Shown here: positions 12,785 through 25,863 of the stretch, one piece after another
Layout: every line of letters starts with the position of its first letter
Position numbering within the stretch: the first letter of the stretch is position 1
Origin: Motacilla alba alba
Lineage: Eukaryota > Chordata > Aves > Passeriformes > Motacillidae
Length of the DNA stretch: 64,000 nucleotides
Assembly: GCF_015832195.1 (NCBI RefSeq)
Contig: NC_052046.1
Span: 19,460,161 to 19,524,160 of the forward strand
Reading direction: 5' to 3'
Notes under the pieces: generated by a model
Databases searched by the model: none
Told to the model about the DNA's origin: nothing
Seen by the model: only the letters and a program-made list of their open reading frames with translations
Program-made: the position numbers and the translations under genes

Positions 12785-15700
12785 TCCAGCCTTGAGTTAA
12801 CAGCAGCATACAGTTTTTAATCTAAATCAATTCTTACAGACAGTTGTAGGTGCTTACTTGTATCAGTCTGGCGATGTTAGAGCTTTGCATGCATGAACTG
12901 TAGCACTTATTCAAATACTGCACAGCAATAACTCTTTCATCCCTTAAGGCACCCCTCAAAGTAACCACATGGATAAAAACCCCTTGAACCATTGAGGCAA
13001 AAATAACTCATGACCAACACCTTCTTGGAATTTTATTTGCTATATTATGATCTAGAGGACAGGGGCTAAAGCTCTCAGCTGTTGTAGCAAATTTCCCTGT
13101 TGCTTTCAAAACGTTCCTAGGGATGCAAGACAAAACTTCAGGAAAGCTGGTGAAGAGCAGTAAGCAGTGACAGCAGATTTAGATGTAAGCAAGAAAAATC
13201 AGACCCTGGTAAGACATTTGCCAAGCCATAACTTGTCATAAAGCTAAACACAGGTAAGTGAATCGAAGTAAAAAGCTGCACATATTTTTATTGATTTTTG
13301 ATGCATTGTTAATTTTGTCCATGCAGGCAGTGTATTTCAGGCTGCAATTAAGACCTGGCAGTGGAAAAAAGAACAATAAGAACAAATTGAATCAGTCATT
13401 TGTTTGAAAATAAGACAAAAGCAATGGTATGGTGAGAAAGGAAGGAACTTGCGAAAGATCTACTTACTGATTTATTTTCAACATTCAGCTCCTTAGTTTT
13501 AATGGTGCTTAAAATAACAGTCACAAGTCATGGCTCTGAAGGAAAACACACAATGTTTTCTGATGATTGAGAGATTTATTGTAAAGGCACCACAGGAAAA
13601 GAAGGTCTCAGGGGTTCAGCAGGTTTGAAATGTTGTACAAGAACTCAGAGTGAAATGAATGTAAAACATGCAGTAAATGGATTTACAAGTCTTATTGACT
13701 ATCCTGCTGAGTTGCTGCTTCCAAAAAGCTCTGAACTGCAAGTCTGTAATAAAGGTTTTCCTTTCAGATATTCAGCCTGCATAATCTGCTGGCATTCACA
13801 ATTGATACAGGCTTTTTTTTTTTTTACTGGAAAAATGCAAGGGGCAGGTTGATGCAGTTTTTATTTTCTCAGGCTTTGGTGATCTGAAATCATAGTTGTT
13901 TTGGAGTATCCAGGTTATTTTTATGAATGCCCTTGAACTTCTGGGATGTTGTAGCATATAGCACACTTTATTTTACTTCGGTTGTTACAGAGCTCCAAAA
14001 AACTGTGGGTGCATAGCTGTTCGGCTTTATTCAAAACACTTTAGAAATCTGGATCAGGTTGTGTTTTTACTAGAACCACAGAGCTGGATGGGAAAAGCTG
14101 GATGATTTTGTTTCCCCTCCCTCCAACCTCCAGCTTTTTCCTGCTGTGAGTAAGTATGTTTGTTATCTGAATGTGTGTTGTCACAGGCTGCAGTGCCATG
14201 CAGTGACCATGGGATCTTTTATGCCCATGCCTGTAAAAGGCATGTCAAAATGAAGAATTGTGTGCCGAGTGGTTTGATGAAGAAGCCATGTCTGTAAACT
14301 GTATTTTGATTTGCATTATAGAGTAGCTGTTGCCTTCACTTGAGTTTTGATACTGAACTTGTTCTGGCCAGTAATGCCTTATTTGAGAAACTACAGCTGA
14401 AGGAAGGGAGTTTGGATTTTTATGGAGGGAGAAAGGTGTCTGAGGGGAAGAGCTTGGGTTTTTGGAGAAACCTATGCTACTGCCTTTAACTGTAGGGCTT
14501 TAGGACTATTGTCCCAGGGCTCTGGGCCAGCGCTCCCATGGCCAGTTCTGGAACATTCTCAGCTGCTCTGTCACTAAAATTGTGGACAGAATGGATACCT
14601 CTTAGAAAACATGGTATCCTGAGCAGCTCTGGCAGTTGTTCTTGCTTGGAGAAATTCAGCCTGGGACTGAAGAGAATTAAAACTCTGAGGATGCCACAGA
14701 AATACAGAAAGGACCTATGAGTCTTCTAGAAAAGCGCAAAGAAATATCCCATACTCCTACCCCTAAAGTTTGTTTCCTAACCAAAACAGTTCCTTTGCAA
14801 ACTCTCTCTATGGGGGTGAGGAATAATTTTAAGTTGAGAAGAAAAATAAAATTTAAAGTTTTTCTAGTTTATTTTTGGGAAATTACAAAGGCATGTTCTA
14901 TCCTTTCTTGGTACTTTCAACATGGAGAGAGACTGGCAGAGTTCAAGGCTTAGCACAATTTCACCTGCATTTTATCTTGTTGAAGGACAGCCATTATTGA
15001 AACTATGAAAGTCATTCTGTCAGGGTTAACAAGAATAGAAATATGAGACTAGGTATGGAATCCTTAATATCAACCGTCCTTTCATTTTCCAAAGCATGTT
15101 TTATTAACCAAACAGACATCAAAACAAGGTGTAAAAAGAACACAGAAATGTCTGTTTTCTAAAAGGCAAAAGTTGTGAAGAAAATCTCTTCCTTTTGTAA
15201 CTCTTCTATCTCCTAGTTAAAAATAGCTATGATATTTTGGGAAGAAGGGAAGGCAAGAGTAAACTTCAAAACAAAGCAATATTTCATTGTGGGTTTTTTA
15301 AGCTGAAGCAATCAACACATTTTTTTCTCTATTTTTTCTTAGCAACATCCTTTTCCTCACCAGGAAGTTATCACTGTCAAATTTGGAACAGGCTAGCCTC
15401 CTTCCTTCAGTGCATTCCTAGCTTTGATGACACCTGTGATGACTTTGACTAATTTCAATAAGACTGGATAAAGCAAGCAGACTGAAAAACCTGATTGAAG
15501 GTTTTTGATTGAAAAACCTGAGAGCTCTAACCAGGTTAGCTGTTAACATCACTGCTCAGCCAGGGCTCTCATGTTGAGTTTCATGTTGCTGTGGCACCCT
15601 GCAGGCTATAGCTGAGTCAAACTGCTGTCAGTCTGCTGTGCCCATATGTGGCTGCAGGAGTAGCTGGTCTCAGCACTGATTGCCACAGTAATGTCCCCAC

Positions 15701-18007
15701 AGTGCTGGCACACTTCTAAGGCAAGATCTTTCCCTCACCACAATCCAGGCTTGCAGTTTGAAAAGGGAATGCTGCAAAGCTGTTATTGCAGAGTACTAGT
15801 TTCCAAAGGTTTGTTATCAGCAGTGTGGGAACAGCATATTGAGCAAATATAGATGAAGATTAGAAAAATATTTCCTGCCTGTGAAAGAAGAATAATATGC
15901 CAAGAATGTGTATGAAGCCCATAATTTGGTGTTTTTCAGCTCCAAATGGTAAGGAACAGCCCTGCATAATCATAGAAGGATATAACTGCTCTAAGTGATT
16001 TAGCTTAATCTCTATTTTTTAAAGGCTGTATTGTGTTTATGAGACACCTCGGAACACACTGGTGTTAACGTAACTCTGTATGTGAATAGACTGTGAAGGT
16101 GTGTGTGCTGGTGTAAGCACGCCTTGTTCTCTACCCTTGCATGGTGGCTCACGTGATGGGGAAAGGCTGGTGGCACACATCTTCAGCCAGAAAGAGGCAT
16201 CAATGTCTTCCCTTTCCATTCCTTCTCCCCTGTGGCTGCACTGGGCCTCCTATGTCATCGGTGCTGTGCTCACCTTCATGGATGTTTGAAACTGGAGAAT
16301 TGCATACATACTCATACTCTGCCGGGCAGGGGGAAGGGGCAACAGACAGGGAACAAAAAGAGAAATTAAATCCCCCCTGGCGCCAGGGTAAATCTCTGCC
16401 TGGAATATGGTCCAGTACAAAGCTCTTCTGGAACAATTTTTGGCATGCAGATAGACCACGTCAGCTGTTTCTTGATTACAAGCTGAGAGCATGCTCTTGC
16501 CTATGGACTACATGGAGCAACTCCTTCCCTGGGCAGGGAGACAGACTCGTGTATATTTGCACTGGAGTAAGAGCATCCCAATGGGTGGCTGCTCAGAGCA
16601 GCTGACAGCATCCTGTTTGTTTTCAGCTTAGCTTGTGATAAGCTGTTTGTGAACTGTGTATGCAAAGATATTAAGAAGAAAACAGCTTGTCTAAAAATTA
16701 AATATCAGTTTTCTTTTTCAGGAGGAGAGAGGATTTCATATTTTAACTCGGAATTTTTTTCTAGTATTTACATTTGTATTCAGGTAAAGTTATCAACACT
16801 AACAATGCAAAATTAGTGGCTCTACAGCGGCATCTCAGAGGATGCCAGGAGGGGCTTTGGCATCACATGATACGATTAATAGCAAATTCTCTGCTGTTGC
16901 AGTACATCACTACAGTGTGATACACTCTTTTTCCTCAATGTATGCTTAAAGTGAGCATGTTAGGAGAAAATTCATTATTCCAGACACAAAATCCTCTGCT
17001 ACAAACTACAATATACCATCATTCAAATAAGCCACTTAAAATAAAGAAAACATCCAGAGGGGGAAAAAATTTTTTTTCTTCTGCAATTTTTTAAACATAG
17101 TTTATATAATTACAAACATTTTTTCAGGCAGATATTTTCAATACTGAGTTATATAGGATACAGGGATGTCCTATTTTAGTATGTACACAACTATTCTGCA
17201 ATTATCAGAGCAGCAGGGGCTCTAGTCAGCCTTGTGGCAGAGCAATGTTTTTCTTGTGGTTCATGGTTTTTTTCAGTTTCTCATACTGAAAAAAAATCAA
17301 TGAAGTAAAGTTTTTGTTTAAATTTTTCTATAAATTTTAGTTTTTAGAATTTTCTTTTGACCAGTATTAGCCCCTTACATTTTGTATTTTAGCTTATTTC
17401 AGCAGGTAGTTTTTGTTAATTTTTCTTTTCTGTGCCATTATCTTTCATTCTATATACTGTACCAGGGGAATACATTTTCCTGTAGTATTTTCAGTGGCAC
17501 AAGGAATGGAAAGCACAGGACACTTCATGCTGGTTTTGGTTTTTGTGTACAGGCAGGTAGGATGATAATATACATTTCAGTGGTTAATTACATGTTAAGT
17601 CATTTTTGTCTGACTAAAATCCAGTCTATTCTATGAAGATAACCATTGCATAACAGGAGAAGATGGTATGAGCAGAGAAAACAACTGCTAAACAAGTAAA
17701 CTTTAGATGCATAAATCTCATTACAGGATTCCTTTTGTGCCAGATCTGTTGTATTACTCTCTGCTCTTCATTGCAGGAGTTCACACTGACCCAGCTATCA
17801 CATAATTATGAAAAACAGGACATGCACAACAATAACTACAAAGGCCCAGAAAGGAAGTTACAGCATCATGACCATTTGCTACTTACACAAAGACTTGCTC
17901 CAGAATGACAGATGTATGGCTGGGGCAATGCTGGTGCTGCTATGGGACTCAGAAGAGCTCAGCCAGTGCATCATATGTCCAGATTCCAGACTTGAAACAA
18001 CGTCTAG
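12785..18007. other. Unique non-coding region
   Basis: About 5.2 kb of mostly AT-rich DNA without recognised repeats. A T-run lies at 13,812-13,823. The GC-richer patch 16,040-16,620 contains the window's longest + strand frame apart from the CR1 antisense one (154 codons from 16,141), but its translation has no recognisable domain and overlapping frames sit opposite it. A perfect 12-bp palindrome, CCTGGCGCCAGG, lies at about 16,376-16,387. Confidence 0.45.
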
Positions 18008-18013
18008 AGGAAA

Positions 18014-18434
18014 TGTAACAGTCTGTGATATTCAGAGGAGACTAGAAAGTGTCACTCTTGTGTTGAGAATAACACAGGAACAAGTGGGAGGTAGTAGAAA
18101 GAGCAAAGAAGGCTTTATTTAAGAGAACTGTGTGGTTTTTACAGAGTGATGCGATAGATTTTATTTGATTGGTTAACTAACAAAAACATCTTCATACATT
18201 GTTCTTGAGAAGAACAGAAAGACGAAGTAGAAAAACACTACTTGCAGATTGTTTTTACTTAACAAGTTATCACATCTTTGCAACTTAAAAATTCTCATAA
18301 ACTGTTGTGAGAAACGCTTGCCGTTTCTCTCTCTGTGCCATTGCATCCACCGGACAGCCCAGAAGCCTTCCTGCTTTTATATATAGTGTGTGACAATTTT
18401 CTCTTTATGTTACTTTTCTCACCCCAGCAAAGCA
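18014..18434 (-). mobile_element. LTR of an endogenous retrovirus, minus orientation (ends approximate)
   Basis: Read on the minus strand, this block has LTR order: a TATA box (complement of 18,375-18,385), a long stretch with a GAGAAACG/CGTTTCTC hairpin near 18,311-18,331, a CCAAT motif and poly(A) signals (complement of TTTATT at 18,160-18,165 and 18,114-18,119), then a U5-like tail. The proposed ends give TG...CA termini. The flanks are AGGAAA (18,008-18,013) and AGGAAG (18,435-18,440), five of six bases alike, fitting a 6-bp duplication with one change. No gag, pol or env sequence adjoins it, so it appears to be a solo LTR. The texture resembles ERVL- or ERVK-type avian LTRs, but the class is an inference and the outer end nearest the TATA box could lie at about 18,394 instead. 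Confidence 0.5.
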
Positions 18435-18440
18435 AGGAAG

Positions 18441-19690
18441 AAGCAATGAAGCTATGCTGGGAACAGTGCTCATGCTGACATGTTTTGCAACAGCAGTCCC
18501 TTGCAAACTGATGAAGACCCTACTTGATACCTCAGGCAACACTGTAGGAGGCATGCTGCTACATACATTCATGTACCTATATTTAATGCACCAAGCTTGT
18601 CACACAAGTCCCTGAGCTGTGTGTCAGCTACCCCTGACCTGCATGCAGCAGGTGAATCCCCTGGGAGATGGGCTTCTTGCTTGGAGCCCACTCTGCTGGC
18701 TTGTTCAGGAAAGAGGCAGAGAGCACACACCCACCACCATCATCTGGAAAGGACATTCTGATCCTACAGGGAAGCCCTCACCCTCCAGGCCAAGATACAT
18801 CTTGTATGTGAGTGACTCTGAGTGCATACAGGTGCCATGAGACACAGCCCTTTCCAGCCTGGCTTCCGTGGGTGATGCAGGGTCACTGAAGGAGCAGTCA
18901 TCATGGAATGTCTGTGCCTCTGGGCTACTCAGGTTGATCAGTCAGACCATGTCTGCAGAACTGTTATCGACCAATACATATAAGCCTCGGCAGTGGTTTT
19001 GTTCCTGTGTGTCCACATTGTCCAAAGCCCCTGTGGCAGGTGTTGCAGTGTGACACTGACATGAGACCCTTCTTGTGAGTGCCAGGGTGGGTGCCAACAG
19101 CTCAGGTACTCTGCCATGGGTACAGCCACCACCAGAGGTGCAGCTCATGGCAAGCCCCGATGTAGCTCCCACCCGAGAGCCCATGGAACAAGAAACTTGG
19201 GTGGGGTTAGCTGGCAGGTGGGAAGAGCCCCAGTGCTGCATGTAGGACTGGTACAAGATGGTGCAGGTGGGACTTTCCTATGTTTCCTTGCTGACAGTGC
19301 CCATCACCCCACTGATGCAGGGCTCTGCCTCATCTCTCACACATTGCTGTTTGGAGGATACAAGAATACTACTAAGAAAATGATGGTGTGCAGAAGGTGG
19401 CCCTAAGCATACTGATCCAGGACTCCTGGTGTCTGTAAAAGTTTCCAGAAGTCAATTTTCCTTGCCATTCCCTCTTCTTTGTCCTTGTGAGGAGCTCCAT
19501 CCCTCTCTCTTTCCACTCTGCTCTGAGCCAGCAGGATTGTCCACTGACACTGGATGGATGAGAAAAGCCAAACCTGATAAGTGAGAGCCTGACCTCACTC
19601 TTTTCAGGGGCTACTTCATTCCTTGTGGGCTCATAAATTTTCAAAAACTTAACTTTCCAGCTGAGTGTGGCTAAACATCTTCAGTGGCAG
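18441..19690. other. Somewhat GC-richer unique region
   Basis: This stretch, especially 18,600-19,640, is richer in G and C than its surroundings. Because stop codons become rarer, it holds overlapping 60-104 codon frames on both strands. None has a recognisable domain. It may be an old repeat or an eroded GC-rich segment; I could not place it. Confidence 0.4.
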
Positions 19691-19885
19691 ACATTTTTCT
19701 GTTATTGTGGTTGGTTTTTTTGTTTCTGGGTTTGTTTGTTTGTTTGTTTGTTTTGGGGTTTTTTTTTGTGGTGGTTTTGTTTTAGTTTGGGTTTTTGGGT
19801 TTTAATATATGTATATATGAAATATAAATCTGAGGAGGTAGAGAGGCTGGGTATAGTTATGTTTGGGGTTTTTTTTTAAATTTGT
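19691..19885. repeat. Second G/T-rich low-complexity block
   Basis: The + strand is dominated by T and G with (TTTG)n units near 19,732-19,755 and T-runs, then a short TA-rich stretch (ATATATGTATATATG near 19,804-19,818). It resembles the block at 11,527 but is less pure. The frames crossing it are Phe/Trp/Cys-rich artefacts of composition. Confidence 0.75.
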
Positions 19886-22800
19886 TGCATAAGAGAAAGA
19901 TATTTTTCCCTAGATCTGGCATGTGATGAATGGTTTTTGTGAGATTGCTTATGAACTTTGATTATACAAAAAAATACAAATTCCAAGTCGTGGTAATGGC
20001 CAGCAGTTTGGTGATAGAAGTCTGCTTGGCTGGGAGATGTGGGCAGGAATGGAATGCATGTTAATGTAGTGAAGGAGGAGGTAGGGGAGGTGTGTGTGTT
20101 GAAAAGGTTGCAAATGAGAATGAAAGGAGCGTAAAAAGGCAGTCAGTAATCTAGGCTTCCTCTTGCTATTTTTATGAAGACATTCTTTGTCCAAATTAGG
20201 AATGAGCAATTACAGTGGGCTGGGTGGGGGCTGCAGGAGGTGTAGGAAGCATTTCTGGCACTGAAGGGGGTAGTATGATCTCAGAGGAAGGACCAGATAA
20301 AATTGTGGTTGGAACCAGCTGATGTGGTGTACGATTTGCTGTTGTACGATTTGCTGTTGCATCTCATTCACAGGGAACAAATGTTTCTGCTGTAAGCTTG
20401 TTTGCTGTGACAAAAGAAAGTCCTAAGACCCTTTGCTGAGCATAAAATAGCTACAAATATAACAGGCCTGTGGAAAAAAATATGCAACCCTAACCTACTG
20501 GAGTCATTAGAATGAAATATCTTTTGGATGTCAGAGGGTGCAATGCTGCAGATATCCCATCTGGAAATGAGTACATAAGTCTGGTCTCCTCTGTTTAGGA
20601 AGGAGCTCAGATGGGAGTTGGGCAGAGGGAGGCTCCTAGGACTGCCAGGGCAGTGGTAGCCTATCCTAAGGGCCAGACTCCCAGCTTCTTGTCTTTTCCA
20701 GTGGAGAAAGGGACATGGCCAATCTCTGTAAATAAATACCTTGGGAAGCAGAGTGCTTTATTGCCAAGATGGAAAACAGTCACAGCTGAGAAAATACTGA
20801 CTTCAAAATGAATGTCTAATAAGCATGCCTGGAAAAAAATTGAGCAAGGAATTAGCAACATATTTTTTGTTGCCATTGTAGTGAAGTAGTTTAACATCCA
20901 TTCATTTTGTTGGGGACATAAATCTGTTTTTACATTTTGCTTAATCTGTTTATGAAACAATAAATTTCAATGCATTTGCCTGGAGCAGCAGGGTCTGATC
21001 TCTATGTCCCTGCAAGCCTTGTCTTCCATGAAAGCTATGTTCCTTGGAGGCTTCAGTTTCAGTAGTGCTGAGAGCAGATCTGCAATGGAGTCAGCTTCTT
21101 ATATGTGTAAGCCAGAACCTTAAGAACTGTTTCTACAAACAGTGGAATATGTATTCATCTCAGAATGAATACATGCCAGACTGACAATAATCAATCCTAT
21201 TTGCTAAGAGTCTCTGTCAAGAACTGTTTTATCCAAGTGGGAAATGTATATATTTATCAACATTTGGAGCTAGAAAGCCTTCATATCTCACAGTGTTGTG
21301 CAACTCTGAGTTGACACGCAGCTTCTGCCTGGCACTGCCAGACTCTGCTGCAGCTGGCTGGGTACCACCTGTAACTGTATGGTAACATACTTCTTCTAAG
21401 CCATACCTATAGAGGTGGCAGTTACTGCCTTGGATGCGACAGCCTTTGTCATGGTGAATCTCTCCTTCAAGACAGAGAGAGGATTCATGTGGGGATGGCA
21501 AAGGGTCAGGTCTGAGCCTGCGGAGGAGAGAGTGCTACATTTTCTGGTTAGCTCACATGTTCATGAACACAGCCATGAGTCAGAATGCAGAAGAATCATT
21601 TGGGAATCCTGTATGAAAAGCCCACATGCAACTCAGCCAGACTTAGTAGCTGAGACAGTCCTCCAGGGAATACTTCCCAAACTGCAGGAGTTTTCACTTT
21701 GTGTATTTTCTCTTTCCAGGGTCCAAATCTGACTCCAACCCTCAGGATGGCAATGTTGGCCCTCTGAATGCTTGTAAGAGAAATAGGCTGATATTTCAAC
21801 TTACCTTGACTGGCTCAATAAAATTCTGCCAGTGCATTCAAAACCTTGGTGATGGTCATGGAAAAGGGATCAATATGCTGAAAGACCTGTAGTATCTTAA
21901 AGGATTAAGTGGCTCCTCTCACCAGCAAGAAACATTTTAAAATATTTTGAAAAAGAACATTTTACTGTAGTATTTTCAAGGCCACCTTCTCAGTGGATAT
22001 CTCCGGTATTTAAACAAAATACCAGCCAGCAATCCTGCAAGACACAGTGATTTCTCCTGAAAATTTAGAAATGTTTTGCCCTTAGGCTGCTACAAATGAT
22101 TATGAGCTTTGCCTTATTGGAGTCATTCTTCTGGAGGAGACAGGTAGTAGCTATGGTACCATTGTTCCCATCACACAAGAAAAAGAAATCTTTCTCATTT
22201 TAAGTACTGGGGCAAGCTCAATGTCCTGCTGGCAAATAAGAGTCAGAGTTGAGCCAAAACTCAAAAGCTTCAGAATTGCTCTAGAAGAGTTCAATTTATT
22301 GAGGAAAGAACTCCAAGGCTTCTCTGGGGTTTCATATGTCTCTTAAAATATAGAGAAAAAAGATTATTCCTTATGAAAACTACTGTGGTTTTGAATTATT
22401 TCTTTAGATTCCTACAGACCTCAGCCCTATTACTTACAGCTTTTCCAAACAAAGGCAGGTATTAGACCTTTCAAAGGTGACACAGCTGAGGTCTGCCATA
22501 ACCCTGCTGAACTTAGCACAGAGGTCTCAACTTACTGTGAGGATGAGCTCACCTTTATTCACCTGTTTTGTTCACCTTTGGGCAACTCTGGTGGAAAAAA
22601 ATGGATAGTTTTCACAGCTAAAAATGGGTCAGGTGTAAGTTTAATAGCATATGGCCTTGCACAGTATAACTATGTACATGCATGGCCATCCGGTGATGAA
22701 CCCTAATAGGTTGTGAAGACAATTATACTCCCATTTTATAGGTGAAGAAACTTAAGAAATGGAATTCAGAATAATATTTAGAAAATGAAAACACTCTTAG

Positions 22801-23695
22801 GTCCTCTTTCAGAGATTATTTTTTGAAATTAGGGAGTTTCTGGGTCTCAGACCACCAGTTAGGGTAGAGTAGCCTAGAATAAGATACCTTGGAAGTTCAT
22901 ACAAAATTTAAAAATGCAAATAGTGTTAGTCAAGCCCATCTCTATTTGATGTAGTTTAGAAAAGCTTTATTTGTCTTTAAAGGGCTAATAACTTGCTCTT
23001 TACTTTCTCATGAATGCTTTCTTCAGAAATAAAAAATACTTCATGGTGACTCCACCAAAGATATACCCTAAACCAGTGTTTGTGTGCACACCATTGCAGT
23101 AATTTTAAATGTATGCAGTATCAAAGGCCATGGGGCAGGACTGGAGTCAGGCAGTACCTTCAGCTCACCCTTGGCATGAGGTGCTGCCTGCAACATGCCA
23201 GAGCCTCTTCACCATCCTTGCACGGCTGGGTGGGCCCCGGGCACCTGGGCAGAGACCTCTACTACCTGCCCGCACCTCCCTGGGCCACCAGCCAGCCACT
23301 GGAGGCAGGCTCATCATACCCACCGTTTCCACTCCTTGGAACATACCTGTTTTTCTCCAGATTGCTAATGACCTCTTGAGGAGCTCCCCTGCCTCCAAAA
23401 AAGGCCATTGGCAGTAATTTCTGGAACATGCCTCCCCAACCAGTTTTCCACTGTTTTTTCCCCCCTAGTAAGTTTTTCTATTCCAAAGCAGGCATTCTCA
23501 CCTGTCAGAATTTTCTTCTCACACTTTCAGCGTTTTCTGTTCTATTTTGTCTTATCTAGCCTTTCATCAGGCTGCATGTTGTAGAATGCAGTGATGAGGA
23601 AAGGATCAGGAGCCTCAAATCCATCTTTATGTGTTCATACAAATTCTCTCTGCCATCTCTGTGCATACTCAGGGACTGCGAAGTAAATTCAGAAG
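19886..23695. other. Unique non-coding region
   Basis: No recognised genes or transposons. A short tandem duplication of a TGTACGATTTGCTGTTG-type unit lies at about 20,327-20,360. A GC-rich patch at 23,130-23,400 holds overlapping frames on both strands without recognisable domains. Confidence 0.45.
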
Positions 23696-23704
23696 CATGT
23701 ATGG

Positions 23705-24294
23705 TGCGGTGTGATGTCATAGTTTGCCTCGGATACCCCGGGTTTCTCCCTGAAGATTCCCTCCCAGGTGTGTCAATCACCTCTCCTTTCCTCACCCCTG
23801 ACCCCTGCTGAGCCCTGCCTGTCAATCCTGGAATTCCAGGGGGGCATCGAGTGATTGGGCAAGTTCAAAAGATGCCCCCTGCCCCCTGGGGGGCATTGGA
23901 CAATCCAGGTGTCTTTTGTCATTTGGGACCTCCTCTCCCATACCTGGTTGGTGGGTTTCCTCTCCGTCCCCTCCCCCTCTTCCCCAGGTAAAGGGCAAAC
24001 AGACCACGCAGGGTTCAGGGTTCTGTTAGAGCTGTTGCTAGATTCAGGGGCCATAGGCCCAGAATAAAAACTCTGGATAAAAAAGAAGTCAGTTCTATCT
24101 CCATCAGTAAGAACCTGAGGAGCGGACCCTCTGCGAGAGGAAGCTTCCATCCTGCCACTACCGGGGCTCTGGCATGCCTGGACTTGTCTTCACGCACTCT
24201 GCTACAACACCTCAGTTGCCGCTATTTGGTTCAGACACAGGGCCAGGCAAGCCAAGGCATGTCCCATCAGTAATATTGGTAATATTCCATTACA
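23705..24294 (+). mobile_element. Solo LTR of an endogenous retrovirus with target-site duplication
   Basis: The 590-bp block starts TGCGGTG and ends TTACA, giving the canonical TG...CA termini. It is flanked by an exact direct repeat, TGTATGG, at 23,698-23,704 and 24,295-24,301; the identity extends leftward by CA to 9 bp. A poly(A) signal AATAAA lies at 24,063-24,068, about 360 bp in, followed by a GC-richer R/U5-like part. The U3 part contains a strong C/G-run hairpin at 23,834-23,896. It is therefore sense on the + strand. No viral coding sequence or second LTR is present, so it is a solo LTR left by recombination. The 6-7 bp duplication fits class II (ERVK-like) elements. The perfect flanking repeat argues that it is not very old. 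Family name not assigned. Confidence 0.8.
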
Positions 24295-24301
24295 TGTATG
24301 G

Positions 24302-25860
24302 AAAAGGATTATGTGAAAATAAAAAAATAAAGGAAAAAATGCAAGGAAAAGTGTCTATAAAAAAGGTTCAGCATACCTCCTAATATGGTAGTGGGAAGAT
24401 ATTTAATATCAGCAAACTATCAAAGCAAGTTGAGGTCTGTGACTCTGTGGTTGTGCTACTTCTGTCTGTGCTCTTGCCCAGCCTTTGAATACTGTTCACT
24501 GTGTTCACAGTAAAAGTAAAAATCAGTCCAGGCAAAATCAGTATACACACAGAACATCCCAGTGTAGGGACTAGTGTGATACCATTTTAGCCCATGACTA
24601 TATAATTGGAATTGGTTGGAGTGAGATAAAGACTGTCTTTTCTAAACTGTGACATATATACACATTTGTGGATGAGCAATGGAGTAAGAAGGCATGCAGC
24701 TGGGCACACAGAGCCTTCAGATTTGGGAAAAGTCCTGTCAACATCTCTCCCCTCCATGAAGCCATGTGTGTGAACTTTGCTTCTGCCTGTTTGTAGGAAG
24801 TGCTATGAAAGTTCACTGTTTAAACCTGGAAAATGCAAAAACATTATATAGAGGAACTTAAATGGTCCATTTTCAGTATTGCAACTTCCCCTGCATCACA
24901 ATGCAGAGGGATGTCTGTGTCGAAATGCTCCTGCAGTTCCTGACACAAACAGACCACTTCCCAGCCGTGGTGTGATCACTGTATCAAATCTTCTGCTTGG
25001 TGGGGTTAATGAGCCTTGGTTACCTTACACTTTAGAGCAGCTGCAGAAAAGCAGGTTTTTCTTGGTGTTGTATCCAGATCACGTCTATAATTTGCCTGAA
25101 CAGAAGTGAAGAACTTGAGACACTATCTCGTTTATTTCCTTTACTGAAGCATTCCAGATTTTGCTTTCATTCTCTGATGCCCATAAAAGTCAAACACAAA
25201 AAACCAGGCACTAACAAATGAAAAGGCATGCACTTTCATATGCAATTGCATGTGTTGTACATTAGGTGTTTTCTCCCCAGTAAGCTTGGGAAATTCTGGT
25301 GTTTACTAGAAATATTTTCTAGAAGGTGAAAGGTAATTACAAATTTCTGACTAGCCATCAGTGTAGATACATAAACTCAGGAAAGGTATAATTTATTTGT
25401 CTGTATAAAATTTTCTAAGGTGTCCTGCTAACACAGGCACATGGGATTAGGAAGTACTTGTTGTGCAATCCCATCCAGTTCTCTATATTTGAAGGCAATT
25501 GTACCTGAGTAGTACACTAAATATAGGTTATTTCTCTGATTGCACTTCTCTTCTTCTCCCTGTTCTGATGGAAAGACATAGACAGATGTGGCCTCATCAG
25601 AAAATGAAGAAGGGGTAGGTTTGTTAAGTACCTATTCCTTGCAGTCAGTTTCAGAAGACCTACTCAATCAAATGTCACAATCAAATTTGACTCAATCAAA
25701 TGTCGCCTAGGCAAGCACTGTTCTTCATAAGACAAGAGCAGTCTGAGATTCTAGTACTCAAACATAAAATCCGCCTAAGTGCGTGCTGCTTATGAAGAGG
25801 TCCTAATTGATGGAGTCTCTGTACTGAGAACACTATGAAGATAACATACAGAACAAGTCA
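24302..25860. other. Unique non-coding sequence
   Basis: AT-rich, with no recognised gene. A 15-bp unit, ACTCAATCAAATGTC, occurs twice (25,662-25,676 and 25,690-25,704). Confidence 0.5.
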
Positions 25861-25863
25861 CAG

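Noticed and set aside
15970..16000. AATCATAGAAGGATATAA as a CR1 3' terminus
   Set aside because: Only a few bases match the CR1 end and the adjacent sequence does not follow the family.
16360..16400. CCTGGCGCCAGG as a retroviral primer-binding site
   Set aside because: The match to a TGGCGCC-type site stops after 7 bases and no LTR end lies immediately upstream.
16141..16605. 154-codon + strand frame beginning with ATG
   Set aside because: Translation has no recognisable domain, overlapping frames of similar length exist on the opposite strand, and the local sequence is GC-richer, which lengthens chance frames.
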